A stretch of DNA of 64,000 nucleotides from the NCBI GenBank assembly GCA_028564675.1, contig JAOVVO010000213.1, positions 49,254-113,253 of the forward strand. Reading direction: 5' to 3'. A program made the translations under genes and the position numbers. This document shows, piece after piece, positions 38,231 through 49,700 of the stretch. Positions within the stretch are counted from its first letter, which is position 1. Every line of letters starts with the position of its first letter. The notes below the pieces were generated by a model. That model had not been told where the DNA came from, did not search any database, and saw only the letters and a program-made list of their open reading frames with translations. This DNA comes from Onchocerca lupi. Taxonomy: Eukaryota > Nematoda > Chromadorea > Rhabditida > Onchocercidae.

Positions 38231-39553
38231 ATGGCGATTGGTAAGTTTTAGTGAAAAAAAAAAAAAAAAAACAAGATTTCATTGAAGAATTCCTATTTTC
38301 TGCTTCAAGTGAGTAAAGTTTCAATAAAATGGAAAAAAATCGATCCATTTTTTTGCTAAATTATGAAGTTAACAGAATCTCAACATGTCAATCATAGTTA
38401 GGCCATGAAGGCTAAAGGAATCCGAATATTGCATGTCATGATGCTAGCAGAATCTGAATATGTCATTCATTGCTAGACCAGAATCTCATAGATTCTACTA
38501 ATTCTTTTTTGCAATGTTTTTTTTCGATATTTTTTTTTTTGACAAAATTTGAAAAAAAAATTTCCTTTGAAAATTTATTTATCCAAATTTATTGCTTAAA
38601 ATTATTAATACGAATAATTTCATTTCAGTAATTACTGATTTCACATTACTGGTCTTTATTATCGTTTCTTCATTATTACATACAACAGCGTTCTCAAATA
38701 CTGATGGCACAACAATTGATGTAAGTAAGCTAAATTTTTAAAAATAATCACAATTTATCTCACATTTGTCGAACGGAATTACAGTTTAACCTAAAATTCA
38801 ATAAATAAATCCTTGAAAGAAAGTTACCATGTCAAAGTTTAGATTTTCATCTTAGTCAATTTTCGCTACTGGAAATTCTTTCAAGAATTTACTTTTTATC
38901 ATAATTGAAGCAAAAATTCTATTTCACATTAAAAAAAAAAAAGAAAAAAACCTTATGAATTTCTCGAATTTTAGTTTTTTAATAATAAGAAAATGATTGC
39001 ATAGAATTACAATGATTTGATCTGAAGTTGAATTGTTATCATTTCCTTCTTATTAAATCATTGATAAAATTGATATTTTTAAAATCAGAAATGGAATGCA
39101 AATAATATGACGATGAAAAATACAGGAAATGAATTGAATTATAATCAATCAACAACAAGAAAACCTCATAGTAATCCTAGTTTTTTGTATAAAATTATGA
39201 AAGATTATTTCTATCAATTTAAACGAACAGTCTCGATAAAGCTAAAAAATGCTCAACCTGATGCAGCCGACGAAACTATTGAATTTCAATCTTGGATACT
39301 GTAAGTTGTGCAAATACAAGATTAAATCAAAATTCAATTAATTCTATATATTGTCATTTTTTAGCAAGCTATCAATAACTTTTACTTTTTTTCACAAAAA
39401 CCTTTAAAATATAATTTCAGGTCAGTAATAGCTATGATTATAATGACACTCGTATTCATTTGCTGCTTCATTCCACTCATCTTCTGTTTAGCATGCAAAA
39501 TATGCAGCTATTGTACATGTACCGGATGCAAGTCATGTTTTCAACCAGTATAA
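38231..39553 (+). CDS. 148-aa type I membrane protein with cysteine-rich cytoplasmic tail
   Basis: Four exons close in phase: 38231-38240 (only ATG GCG ATT G), 38629-38720, 39089-39300 and 39421-39553. The predicted protein starts with a signal peptide (MAIVITDFTLLVFIIVSSLL). A short hydrophilic lumenal region follows, with N-glycosylation sequons (NMT, NQS). Then comes a TM segment (SVIAMIIMTLVFICCFIPLI) and a tail dense in cysteines (CLACKICSYCTCTGCKSC). The clustered cysteines beside the membrane suggest palmitoylation or metal binding; that is inference. I do not recognise a family. The 10-nt first exon is chosen because it gives an ATG, a perfect GTAAGT donor and a phase that restores a signal peptide. 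Confidence 0.72.
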
Positions 39554-39779
39554 CAAATTGCTGTAACTAGGTTACCGTAAATCACCGTAATCGAAAAAGC
39601 AAACTACCATAATCGAAGACTTTTCTATTTCTATATCATAAAATGTTCAACCAAAATTCAACAACTTAAAGTGGATGATAAATGATCAGGAAATATGATA
39701 TGAACATAAAAATGTCTTACAATCACGATATTTATCTCTTCTACAGATTAATTTACGATACTGTGTTCCATAAAATAGT

Positions 39780-40110
39780 TGACGAGTAAAGAAACAAAAT
39801 AAGAATAATTGCGTTGTGGAAATTTTTTGTTGTGGCGATGGAAATTTTTTGTTGTGCCAATATACCAACACGTATTTCGAGTCGCTTAATTTTATCCTTG
39901 ATAATTCGTTTCTTGATTTCGTATTGCTTTTCCTGATCTTCTAGCGGCTAGTTCCGATCTGGTAGTGATAAATCAAGTCCCTTGATTTCTTCCAGGATTT
40001 CGATTAATCTACCAACTGTCGGTTGTGCTGATTGATTGAGAGAGGTCGACATTATTAACCTCACTTCGGTGGCACCAAAAATAACTTGTGGAAATTTTTT
40101 TTTGGGGCGA
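39780..40110 (-). mobile_element. Decayed coiled-coil ORF, possible retroelement gag remnant
   Basis: From the ATG at 40052 the minus strand reads MSTSLNQSAQPTVGRLIEIL, then an acidic stretch ending LPDRN. It meets TAG at 39950-39948 and then continues in the same frame with a charged helix (EDQEKQYEIKKRIIKDKIKR). A higher-GC block and the leader TTTTTGGTGCCACCGAAGTG just before the ATG resemble a retrotransposon leader. The phrase ATCGCC(C/A)CAA followed by an A run and TTTCC recurs three times around it. No protease or reverse transcriptase is seen, so the class is uncertain (a BEL/Pao-type element is one possibility). Confidence 0.4.
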
Positions 40111-40900
40111 TGTCCTTAGGATTGATTGTAATAGATTAAGTTGGTAGCAGGAAGATTTTATTAATAATAGTAACAGTAAAAAGTAATAAAAAAAGTAAAA
40201 AGTAAAATTTTGCAAGCGAAATACAAGCTTATATTTGTTAAGAAGTGGGAATGGTTTTTATCAAACAGCAGGATATAAAAAAGTGGATTACAGTTTTCTC
40301 ATGCTGTGTGATAACGGATTCAGATAACGGATAATAGTTCGCAAATTTAGCAGCGAAAAATGAAAAAATAAGAAAAGCGTATCTAACTCTGCAATATATT
40401 TTATCCTGCATATCTTTTGAAGCAAATTAATCGATACCATTTATTTTCAAAGTTTTACTTTCTTTTGAGCTTAGACCAATTGTTAATGCATAACGGATAC
40501 AAATCTTACATCTGTCATTGATGAAAGTAACCAAGAAATCTTTATTAGTTCTAATAAAAATTCTAATGCATAGAAATTTCCATGTTTTGAACAATCATTT
40601 ACAAGAAACATTATATAAAACAAACCAAGTAACCGGAAAAAGATCGGCATATATGAAAATAGTTCAATAATTTCAAATGACCTTCAAAGTTCAATAAGAA
40701 ACCAATAATATACAAAACTATGCATATCTATGAATGCTAAGTTGGGAGTTGCATTCTTTTTTTGAGAAAACTTTACAAATCTGGAGGAGAACAAAAGTTC
40801 CGATTAATATACACTGATGATGGCAAATAAAAATTGAAAAAGATAGAAAAAAATTTTTGTTCTGAAGTATTTCCATAAATTTTTAATTCACAAGCAATGT

Positions 40901-43244
40901 TTATTCATTTTTCTTCGCCGTATACTGCTTCACCAAAACATCTAATTTTGTAATCGCCGGATCCAATAATCGATCATACAGAACTAATGCACCATAAGTT
41001 TGTGGCAGATACAAGTAAAGCATGAATAACGCCTGAAAAAGATTTGTTTTATACACGGATAACTTACAGTCATAAATACTGGAGTAATATAATACTAAAG
41101 AGTTGAATTTCTATCTCATAAAATAATTCTGACCGTAACTCCTACAACTTCACTTTTTCTAGTTACACTAAAACAAATGTACTCGAATCATGATCAATAA
41201 TTACAGTAAGAAGCATTAATTGCATATTCGAACTTTCGAAAAATTGGGTTTCATTAGAATGATTATAAATAGTAACTCAACGTGACCTTAACGATCCAAT
41301 AAACAGGAAAATAGCTTAATATTAATTCGGCGAAGAAATCAAACAATGAAAAAGCTGCGAAAACTGTCCAATAAATAAGCCAATGAGTATCATCATCTTT
41401 TTGTGCCGTTCGAATAGCCTAGAAAGTAATTTTTTTTAAAATATTTTACTTCTAATTTTATACAAAGTTTTCAACATGAAACGTCTGAATATCCTTATCA
41501 GTGAAATTCAACACCAGTCCAAAATTGTTTGATGCTGATTCGAAATCGTTTTTCGTGTGAAAATGCACTACAAGAGTATTTGAACTTGTTCTGAACTTTT
41601 TTCAGATTTTTCTTCACTTCAATTATTAAGTTGCCCATGTTTCCAAAACAGTCTTAAATCAATGTTTCTCGAAGAAATATAACTTGGAGGGAGAGGAATA
41701 GCTCTCATATGAAATCAGATCACGAAAAGTGAACTGATAGAACTTAAGTTTTACTCAAACTAATGAGGTTACCTTGACAGAAGCGTACGCTGGATATGCG
41801 AAACCGATAAAATTGCACACCAATTTAGCAAATGCTCCAAACACCATGTACAATCCAATAACGCCAATGACAGCATAAACTATCTAAAATCTTTAAAAAT
41901 TTCCAATGGCAATAAGCTATATCAGTTGTTGACAGTTGTTATTATATAAGTTCATGACTGCAAACCTATAAAAAAAAAAACGAATGTTTGCTAGAAATAT
42001 GAAATGTTTATTTTCTGGGAAAAATTATATTAGTGCAGTAAGATCCTAAACTTATCATTTTTGCTATTTAGTAGGACTCTCAGCATAGAGATTCCAATCA
42101 AAGATGATAAGGCAATATATAACATAGAAAACACAACTGAACATATATGCAGTTAAATGTAGAGCAAGATAAATACAAAAAAGACATTCAATAATATGGA
42201 TTATCAAAACACAGCGATTTTCAATCGGCATTCTAAAAATAGATTTTACGGATTTGAAAATCTGATTTCTACAGATTTATTATTAAAATGACTTAGCCGG
42301 ATTATGGAAACTGGTATGGTCATCGCCTAGAAAGAAATACAGCAATCAGGACGAGATTCATCAGTTCATAATCTTCAGTTAAAGATTACTAAATTCTATA
42401 TCATGACCACGAAATATTGAGATATCTGCAGTCAAGCACAACTGCTATCTTCAGTTCGCTGTACTAATTAGTAAAATTTAAGGAGGAATATAGACAGATG
42501 AATAGTGTAAATTTATAAATTGAAGTGATACTTTTGAATGTGTAATTTGATATAAGTATAGACAGACAAACAAGGAGAATTTCATTCAGTACTGTGTAAA
42601 AATAAAAGACACTCATGAATTAAAAATTATAATAAAGTTTTATAAAGAAGAAATAATTATTGGAACAATCCATCCTGACCAAATGATTATCAATTTGTGC
42701 TTTCAACACTTTTACCTAACAATTATTGATTAATTCCTAATCTTAGCTTCAGATTTGTAAAGTGATTAGTTAATCAATTTTGTCCATGATGGCTTAAAGT
42801 TTTCTAGGGAACTCATTTTACGATCTTTTTTCAAAAACGAACATACAATGTCACAATAAAATAAGTTTGAGAAGGGTATGCTTCTCACTGATTTATTCTT
42901 TTGTCATGCTGGAAATCTAATCAATTACTATTCATACAACATTTTTACCAGAAAAGATCAAATTAAGGATGTTAGAAAAACTAGAGAAATCACTAAATGA
43001 TCACTTGCAAACTTTTATCAAAAATCACCTTTTCTCGTTCCAAATGTGTCTTTTGTTCTATCTGTTGAAATGCCTGATCAACTGCTTTATTGTCTTTTGG
43101 ATGCAGCAAATTGTGGAAAATCGTTTTTAGATCATTCAGCGAATTGATCATTGTTCCTTTATTTTTAACAGCACCTTTCTTCTGTGACCATTGATCACCA
43201 CCTGCTACTTCAAACATTTTTGTGTTTTCTGGTTCCGTATCCAT
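40901..43244 (-). CDS. yop-1: REEP5/Yop1 (TB2/DP1/HVA22) ER membrane-shaping protein
   Basis: Four phase-0 exons (43244-43029, 41883-41773, 41418-41293, 41032-40901) encode 194 aa, close to human REEP5 (189). The N-terminus is hydrophilic (MDTEPENTKMFEV). Hydrophobic hairpin segments follow: VYAVIGVIGLYMVFGAFAKL, then FIGFAYPAYASVKAI, DDDTHWLIYWTVFAAFSLFD, ELILSYFPVYWI and LFMLYLYLPQTYGALVLYDR. The YPAY..KAI and DD..WL.YW signatures are diagnostic of the DP1/Yop1/HVA22 family, which bends smooth ER tubules through wedge-like hairpins. The long intron 1 (about 1.1 kb) contrasts with the short others. The name is by family resemblance; yop-1 is the C. elegans member. An acceptor sits 2 nt before the ATG. 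Confidence 0.93.
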
Positions 43245-43250
43245 GGCTGT
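43245..43250 (-). promoter_or_regulatory. Candidate spliced-leader acceptor of the REEP gene
   Basis: The minus strand reads CCTTACAG then CC then the ATG at 43244. An AG acceptor only two bases before the start codon is typical of nematode SL trans-splicing, though a cis-spliced leader exon is also possible. Confidence 0.5.
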
Positions 43251-44873
43251 AAGGAAAATTTATAGAAAATTTATGATTTTAAGAAAGAAAGAAACAACAT
43301 TTTCGAGCATTTTTATGCAATAAGAAATCACTATAAAATTTATAAAATTACTTCAAATAAAGTTTAAACAAAATTCATAAAATTGGATAATAAATATGTG
43401 TCTATTCGGTACAATATTTTGCATATTCCCGAGAATAACGCTTTTTAAGCATTTGGATTTGAATATACAAGAGAAAATCTCTCACGAGTTTAATCTCTTT
43501 ACTGAAATAAATAGTACGAAAAAGCAGAAAGCGATTACGAAACAAATTTAGATAAGCAATATGTAAGATTTATTTTTGAAATGAAACAACCTCTAAGAAA
43601 ATCCACATGTGAGTTTTTTTATATGAACAACAATTGATAAATAAACAACGATTTAAATTATCTTAGAAATGAAAATAATATCAATTCTAAAAGCAAATTT
43701 TAGCAAAAATTCAAAAGACACGCATTATTTACTTATTCTTTACTACAGATATGGCCACATTTCTTATTACTTTCAACTAATTAGATCTGAGATTGGTAAA
43801 TTTTAAACCATTCATCTAAAACATGAAATGCTTTAAAATTGCATACAAAATGCTGGGGAATAATTCGGAGTTATTATTTTTGAGGAAGCTATCAAAGTTA
43901 GAAGCTATGATTAGACATTTAATTTCAGAAAGATATTTCTGAAGACACCGTACACATTGCCTTTCAATTCATAACAAAAATGAATTTTATCAAAGATTAA
44001 ATTTTTTTGAAAAAACTGAATTAACAATGAATTGTTATTAATGTAAAATTGTTTGCAAAAGAGAACAAAATCGAGCTCTGATAATCTTAAAAAACTGCTC
44101 GATACTATCATCAATCTTTTCACTACTTGTGATAGATAATATCCATCATTACAACTTACTTGAGTTAAACAAAAGACTGATTTCTAGCAGCTAGAAATTT
44201 CTTCATCGAACATAGTTTTTTTTTTAAACTACGAATTATTTGTTAATAGAGAATTTATTGCCTTCAAATAAACAAATTGCTTTTATATTAGGCCTATCAA
44301 TCAATCATTTAATGACAGCCCTGCACCAAATATATTAGATGAAATGAAGACATTTGAGAATTCGAAAAGTTTCTTTTTCTCACATTTATGAGTAAAAAAT
44401 ACGAAAAATTTATCAATGATTATCAATGTAAAAAGAAAAAAAAGCCAACTAATACGTAAAGAAATCATTTCTCTCAAATTAAAATCTCAATAAACAATTG
44501 CTAATTTTTTGTTTATAAACTTTTTTTTCTATTCATTTCTTCATCATTCGTAATCATACAATGTCCTCAATAGTATATATATTTATATTCTTAAATTAAT
44601 TATTAATACGCTTTTAGCTTGAATAAATGAATTTTTCCAATATTTATTTCTCTTATTTTTCATGAAAATTCCTTAAATTTCCTACTAATTACTATCAAAA
44701 TACTAATCATAAGAAATTGTAGCAGATGAAAATTTAATAACAATGAACTTCCATACCAATTTTAAATAAATGAAAACGAATATAAAATAAACAATTAAAT
44801 AGCTGCTACGTCAACTAATCTATTGCTGCCAAATCAATCTGTCAACAAAAATGCTATCAAATCAATCTGTTTA

Positions 44874-44874
<1 letters not shown>

Positions 44875-44914
<40 letters not shown>
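44875..44914. repeat. Poly(A) tract, 40 bases
   Basis: An uninterrupted run of A. Just before it AATCAATCTGT occurs twice within 40 bp. Confidence 0.9.
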
Positions 44915-44916
<2 letters not shown>

Positions 44917-45029
44917 AAGCCTGTAAATGGGAAAAAGAGCAAGTTGAAAAGCAAAAACAATCAATACGACAAAACGACAGCGATAACGATCACATGACTT
45001 GGATATTAGGAGACGAGCGTACTTATATA

Positions 45030-45063
45030 TACACACATGCACATACACATACAGACACATACA
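45030..45063. repeat. Imperfect CA microsatellite
   Basis: ACACATGCACATACACATAC-type repeats with interspersed T and G. Confidence 0.75.
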
Positions 45064-45252
45064 GACATTCATAGTTATTATTCAAAATTCATCATGCACA
45101 ATAGAAACAGAATAGGAGCAAATTGAACAACATTGACAATGAAAGATGACAATTTTGTTCTATTCTACCTTAAGCTGAAACTTCAATTCTGTAAATATTC
45201 AAATAATTTTATGATAGATAAAATAATCATATATCAAAATATCTATACATGC

Positions 45253-45305
45253 AGACACACACACACACATACATACATACATACACATACATATATATAA
45301 ATAAA
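45253..45305. repeat. Compound CA / CATA / TA microsatellite
   Basis: It grades from ACACACACACAC through ACATACATACAT to ATATATATAA. Confidence 0.85.
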
Positions 45306-45673
45306 CTAATATTTATAAGCATTAGAAGAGCAGGTGTTCCGGAGAAACAAAATATCTAAGTAATTTACCTCCCGATAATTTTGTAACAACATACTGTCAA
45401 GTTTTCATCCTTGATCTTGCCATTTATAGATTATAAATCTTACTCCTCTTTAACCAAAAACAAGTACTATTCTCGAACTTATCGAGAAATTGGATTAATT
45501 ATACTTCTCCCTATAATGATGCATCATGAAATGTTCTAACTATGTTAGCACAGCAGTAAGTTATCTTCAAAAAAAAGAAAAAAAAATCGAATATATCGGA
45601 AAATTTAATTAGTCAATAGCTTTCCCTATAATGCACAAATGCTCTCTCATTTCATAAAAAAAGAAAATTGAAG

Positions 45674-45705
<32 letters not shown>

Positions 45706-45944
45706 ATCCAAACGGAAGGTATAAGACCTCTCTCCTTTGAAATAAAATAAATTTTGGAAGTAAGAAAAAAAAAAGCTTCATGTTTTAATTATGGTAAAAT
45801 ACATATATACATCATGATATTTGTTAGGAAAAATTGATTTTTACATCAGCAAGTATATGTACATAATAATGGTGAATAAAAATGTATTTATATACATATT
45901 AAGCATTATCAAAGTATGAAATTCATTTTGTGGTATAAATTTCA

Positions 45945-46064
45945 ATGGAACGTTTAGCCGATATTGAATCCGGTCAAAGAGATCGTAGTAATTTGCACAA
46001 GAGGTTAAAGCATCATAATAAGATTACGATTGAACTTCATGGATTACAAAATAAAGTAGTGTAG
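45945..46064 (+). CDS. Short coding-like fragment (39 aa)
   Basis: The ATG frame begins MERLADIESGQRDRSNLHK, continues with a basic helix-forming stretch and ends LQNKVV. Composition is unlike the surrounding AT-rich noise. A phase-0 GT after CAAAATAAA could be a donor, so this may be one exon of a small unrecognised gene. A second fragment at 46200 (MAEFYDLRSPYTLLEKHGIK) may belong with it, but I could not join them confidently. Confidence 0.25.
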   Translation: MERLADIESGQRDRSNLHKRLKHHNKITIELHGLQNKVV

Positions 46065-46735
46065 ATGATTTTTTAGATTATCGAGAACTGTAATGAATCT
46101 AATCAGTGTGTAAATTATTTTCGAATATTCCGTTTCTTTAAGAGATTAATTCAATTTCATAGTTAAATTTCATTTTAAGCTAATTAAAAAAATCGAAATA
46201 TGGCAGAATTTTATGATTTGAGATCACCATATACATTGCTTGAGAAACACGGCATAAAAATCAAAGTAAAAGTTAAGATAATAATGAAGAAACAAATCAG
46301 AAGTTAAAGCTCGGTTTTCATAGTAGTGCTGATCTAAGATAACATGATGTTTGGAAGAAAGATTTTCAAACTTGAAATTGTTAATTCAACTACAACTGCC
46401 AGGTCGCTTGTATAATCATAATATGTAAAACATATAGATATGAATGTAAAATTACTTACAAAAAATTCAAGACAATGAAATTTGATAAAATATAGGAAAT
46501 AAGTATTCAGTTTAGAATAATTCAATATTAGCTGCTGCATAATATTATGTGTTAATTTAGTGCTTCTTAACTGAGCTGAAAGTCAAGAAGTCTGATTTTA
46601 TCCACTCGATTGATTATCTAATTTGTCATATGATTACAACTGGCAATATAAAATGACAACTAAATTCTTGAACAAATTTCGGAAATTGCATTAAAAAATA
46701 TAATGCGAAACTATAAAATATTTTGAAATTCGTCT

Positions 46736-49700
46736 TTAACGGCATTCATTTGAATTAATTATGTCAATAAGATCCTTCACATTTGGAGGTTCAAAGATTC
46801 CAGTTCGATTACTTCTTCGACGTCTACTTCCGCTAATATTAGCGGTGTCGTGACCAGCACCAGCACGTCGTTGTTTTAGTCGTTGAGTACGAGCAGTACG
46901 TGCTTCTGCTTTCTAAAATTCTGATACAATAATTGATAAAATAATGCAAATCGATATGCTCTTACAGAGAAAGATGAATTATTAAAAATCAAATAATTGG
47001 AAACAAAATACAGATGGAGTTTCTGATCACGCTCACTACTAACAAATGACTGACAGAGAAATATGCCAAACCAATGAACAATCGATAGTGTTTCACAAGA
47101 TGTAAACAATAAAGCAAAATAAAATTTTACAATAATAATGTTTAAACTAACAATAAGGGAATCTTGGAAAAGTTTAATTGCCTGGTACAGGATTTCAAAG
47201 ATATTTTCCAAATTTAATTTCGAAGCACAATAATATTCTTTCAAGCGATTCTCATTATAGCGTGTTTTTTTGATGAATCGTGATAATTGTCCACATTTTG
47301 CTGTAGAGTCCTGCAAAGAAAAAAGCGGTATTCTCAAAGAATTACAGTCATCTGCTAATCTGTCAGTTTTATCGCATAAATCATAAAGAATGCTGGGAAA
47401 GGAAAGTAAAGGATATTATTTCTAGAATTAGAAAAAAATTTGCGTTTGAAATCTAAGCACCATAATGATCGGTGAATAGTAAGCATAAAGTTCGCTATCG
47501 CCACATTCTTGTAAACTTTTTAATGAAATTTCCAAAGAACGACGAAGTGATGCTTCTGATTTCTCCAAATCATCAATCGAGTATTTCCTGAAGACTTATA
47601 TTCTTTTCCGGTAAATTGAAGATATTAAGATCTTGAACAATGAAGAGTGAAAAAGTTGCTTGCTTCAAACAAGGCTAAATAATTATTTCAAAAAACATTA
47701 GTCTTAAATATTTGATAATACATATGTTCTCAGCATAGATTCAAGTTATTCATTGGTTCGACTTATTTCGAAAATCTTTTTTAGTTTCATCTTTTTAATT
47801 TGTTATTTTTTCAGTTCCGTCTTTTTTTTAGTTTACTTTTGCATTGCTTTTCACGCGCATTGCATTATGATTTAAATCATACCTTTCAGAAAACATTTCA
47901 CATATATATTAAGCACTTGAAAAAACTAACTTTGCAGGCTCCAAAAAATCCAGGACTTTCACAACAGCTCGCAAACTTTCATCAGCATATTCTGCTAAAA
48001 CATCAACAAGCCGTGTGTTAGCTGCTGCACCATTTCCTTTTGTGTTCAAAGCAGCCAATAATGATGACAGTACAAATCCTGAGGCACCGGCTGCGAAAGT
48101 TGACTGGAATTTTAAACAAATTTACTCAGTAAAATTATTCATTATTATCTTCGTTCAGCTTTAAACAGTCAAAAGTATATTTAGTTAAAATTACATTTCA
48201 GTAACAAATTCATTGGTTGCAAGATTAGAAAGGAGCGTTTTATATCGATTTTGGAATACAAATATTATAACTAAGAGTATTAGCTAATCAGACAATTCAG
48301 AATTAGCAAACAGTCAGAAATAGTCTAACGAAAAATTGAAAACAGATTATGATTCAAGTACAATTTTTTTAATGTAATGGAAAAACTATGAGCGGAATAA
48401 ATAAGGATATATAACATACAACAAGGAACGAGATCAAAACACTCATAATATAGAAACAAATACAGATGATTCAACAAAATAAATGGCCTTGAATTGAGTA
48501 ATGAAGTAGGAAATATGCCATTTCTGAATATAAGAAAAGATAATTTATGACTCCAAAGAGTAGCAATATCATTTATTTTTTATTCTAATCGTTTTCTTAC
48601 TCTGAATTATAATTTAATTATAAAGCAGCAAAACAAACTTGATTCAAGAAATTTCCATATTGCAAGCAGCGATGAAAAAAGATGTTGATGGAAGCAGAGT
48701 TGTAAAGTTCATCGGTTGCAGTTAGAAGTAGACGGATACAATCAAGCTGATGTGCAAGCTATAAATCAGAGGAATTTAATCAAAAAGGAACTCTTTAATT
48801 TGAGTTTCCAACTCATGTAAGGATATTTTTTAATTGCGGACTTCATGTAAGGATATTTTTTAATTGCGAAAATTTTTCAACGCAATTACCATTATATAAT
48901 TTTTAATTAGACTATATGGAAATATCACATGTCGCAGAAATAAACTCACATCGCTCGTAATATTGTCGGCAAGAACTTTCAATTCGATACGTAACTTCAA
49001 TAATGGTTTTTGCGCAACTAAGAAACAAAATAATTCGGCATCTCTTAGATTATCGGCAGTTTTCATTTTTCCAAAATATGCCAGCTGCAAAATAATTTAG
49101 TTTAACGATCTTCATCAGTTAATCAAGAACAGAAGAAAGCATGTACTATACGGTAATTAAATAAAATATTAAATTTATTATGCTATATTATTTAACACCA
49201 GACAGTAGCCGATGCAATCAATGGTATTGAACATAACTGTGCAAATGGCAAATTCCTGTGCCGTATACAACCAACACTGTCAACGGTTCCCTTGAAATAC
49301 AACTGTTTATCTTTCCTTTTTATTCGTTCAGTTGCTAAGAATTATCAGCTATCGCGCAAAAGTTTGACTTTCTGCTTGGTTACAGGCCTATCATCTCACT
49401 TCATGCAACCGCACCAGTGAAAAACAAATCCCCTAATTTTCTCAAGAAAAATGAATAACATAATAAGACAAATCTCTTACTGTTTTTCTTAAAATAAAAA
49501 AAAAAAAAAAAAAAAAATCCCTCTCATTATTAAAGCAAACGTCCTATTGGAAGAAATTCAAATTCAACAGAAAATTGTAACCTCGTCGGGTGATGGAAAG
49601 TGTTTTAAAAGAGATCCCAAGTAATCTAGAGAAAGATCACTACTTGCAAGTGATTGCATTTTTTGTATCAACTGTTCCAATGTAAGCGGGCGGAATCTAA

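Larger units (their letters stand above)
43251..46735. other. Intergenic, rich in simple repeats
   Basis: No confident gene. It contains A40 at 44875-44914, CA-type microsatellites near 45030-45063 and 45253-45300, and A31 at 45674-45704. Two short coding-like fragments lie at 45945-46064 and 46200-46300. Confidence 0.5.
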
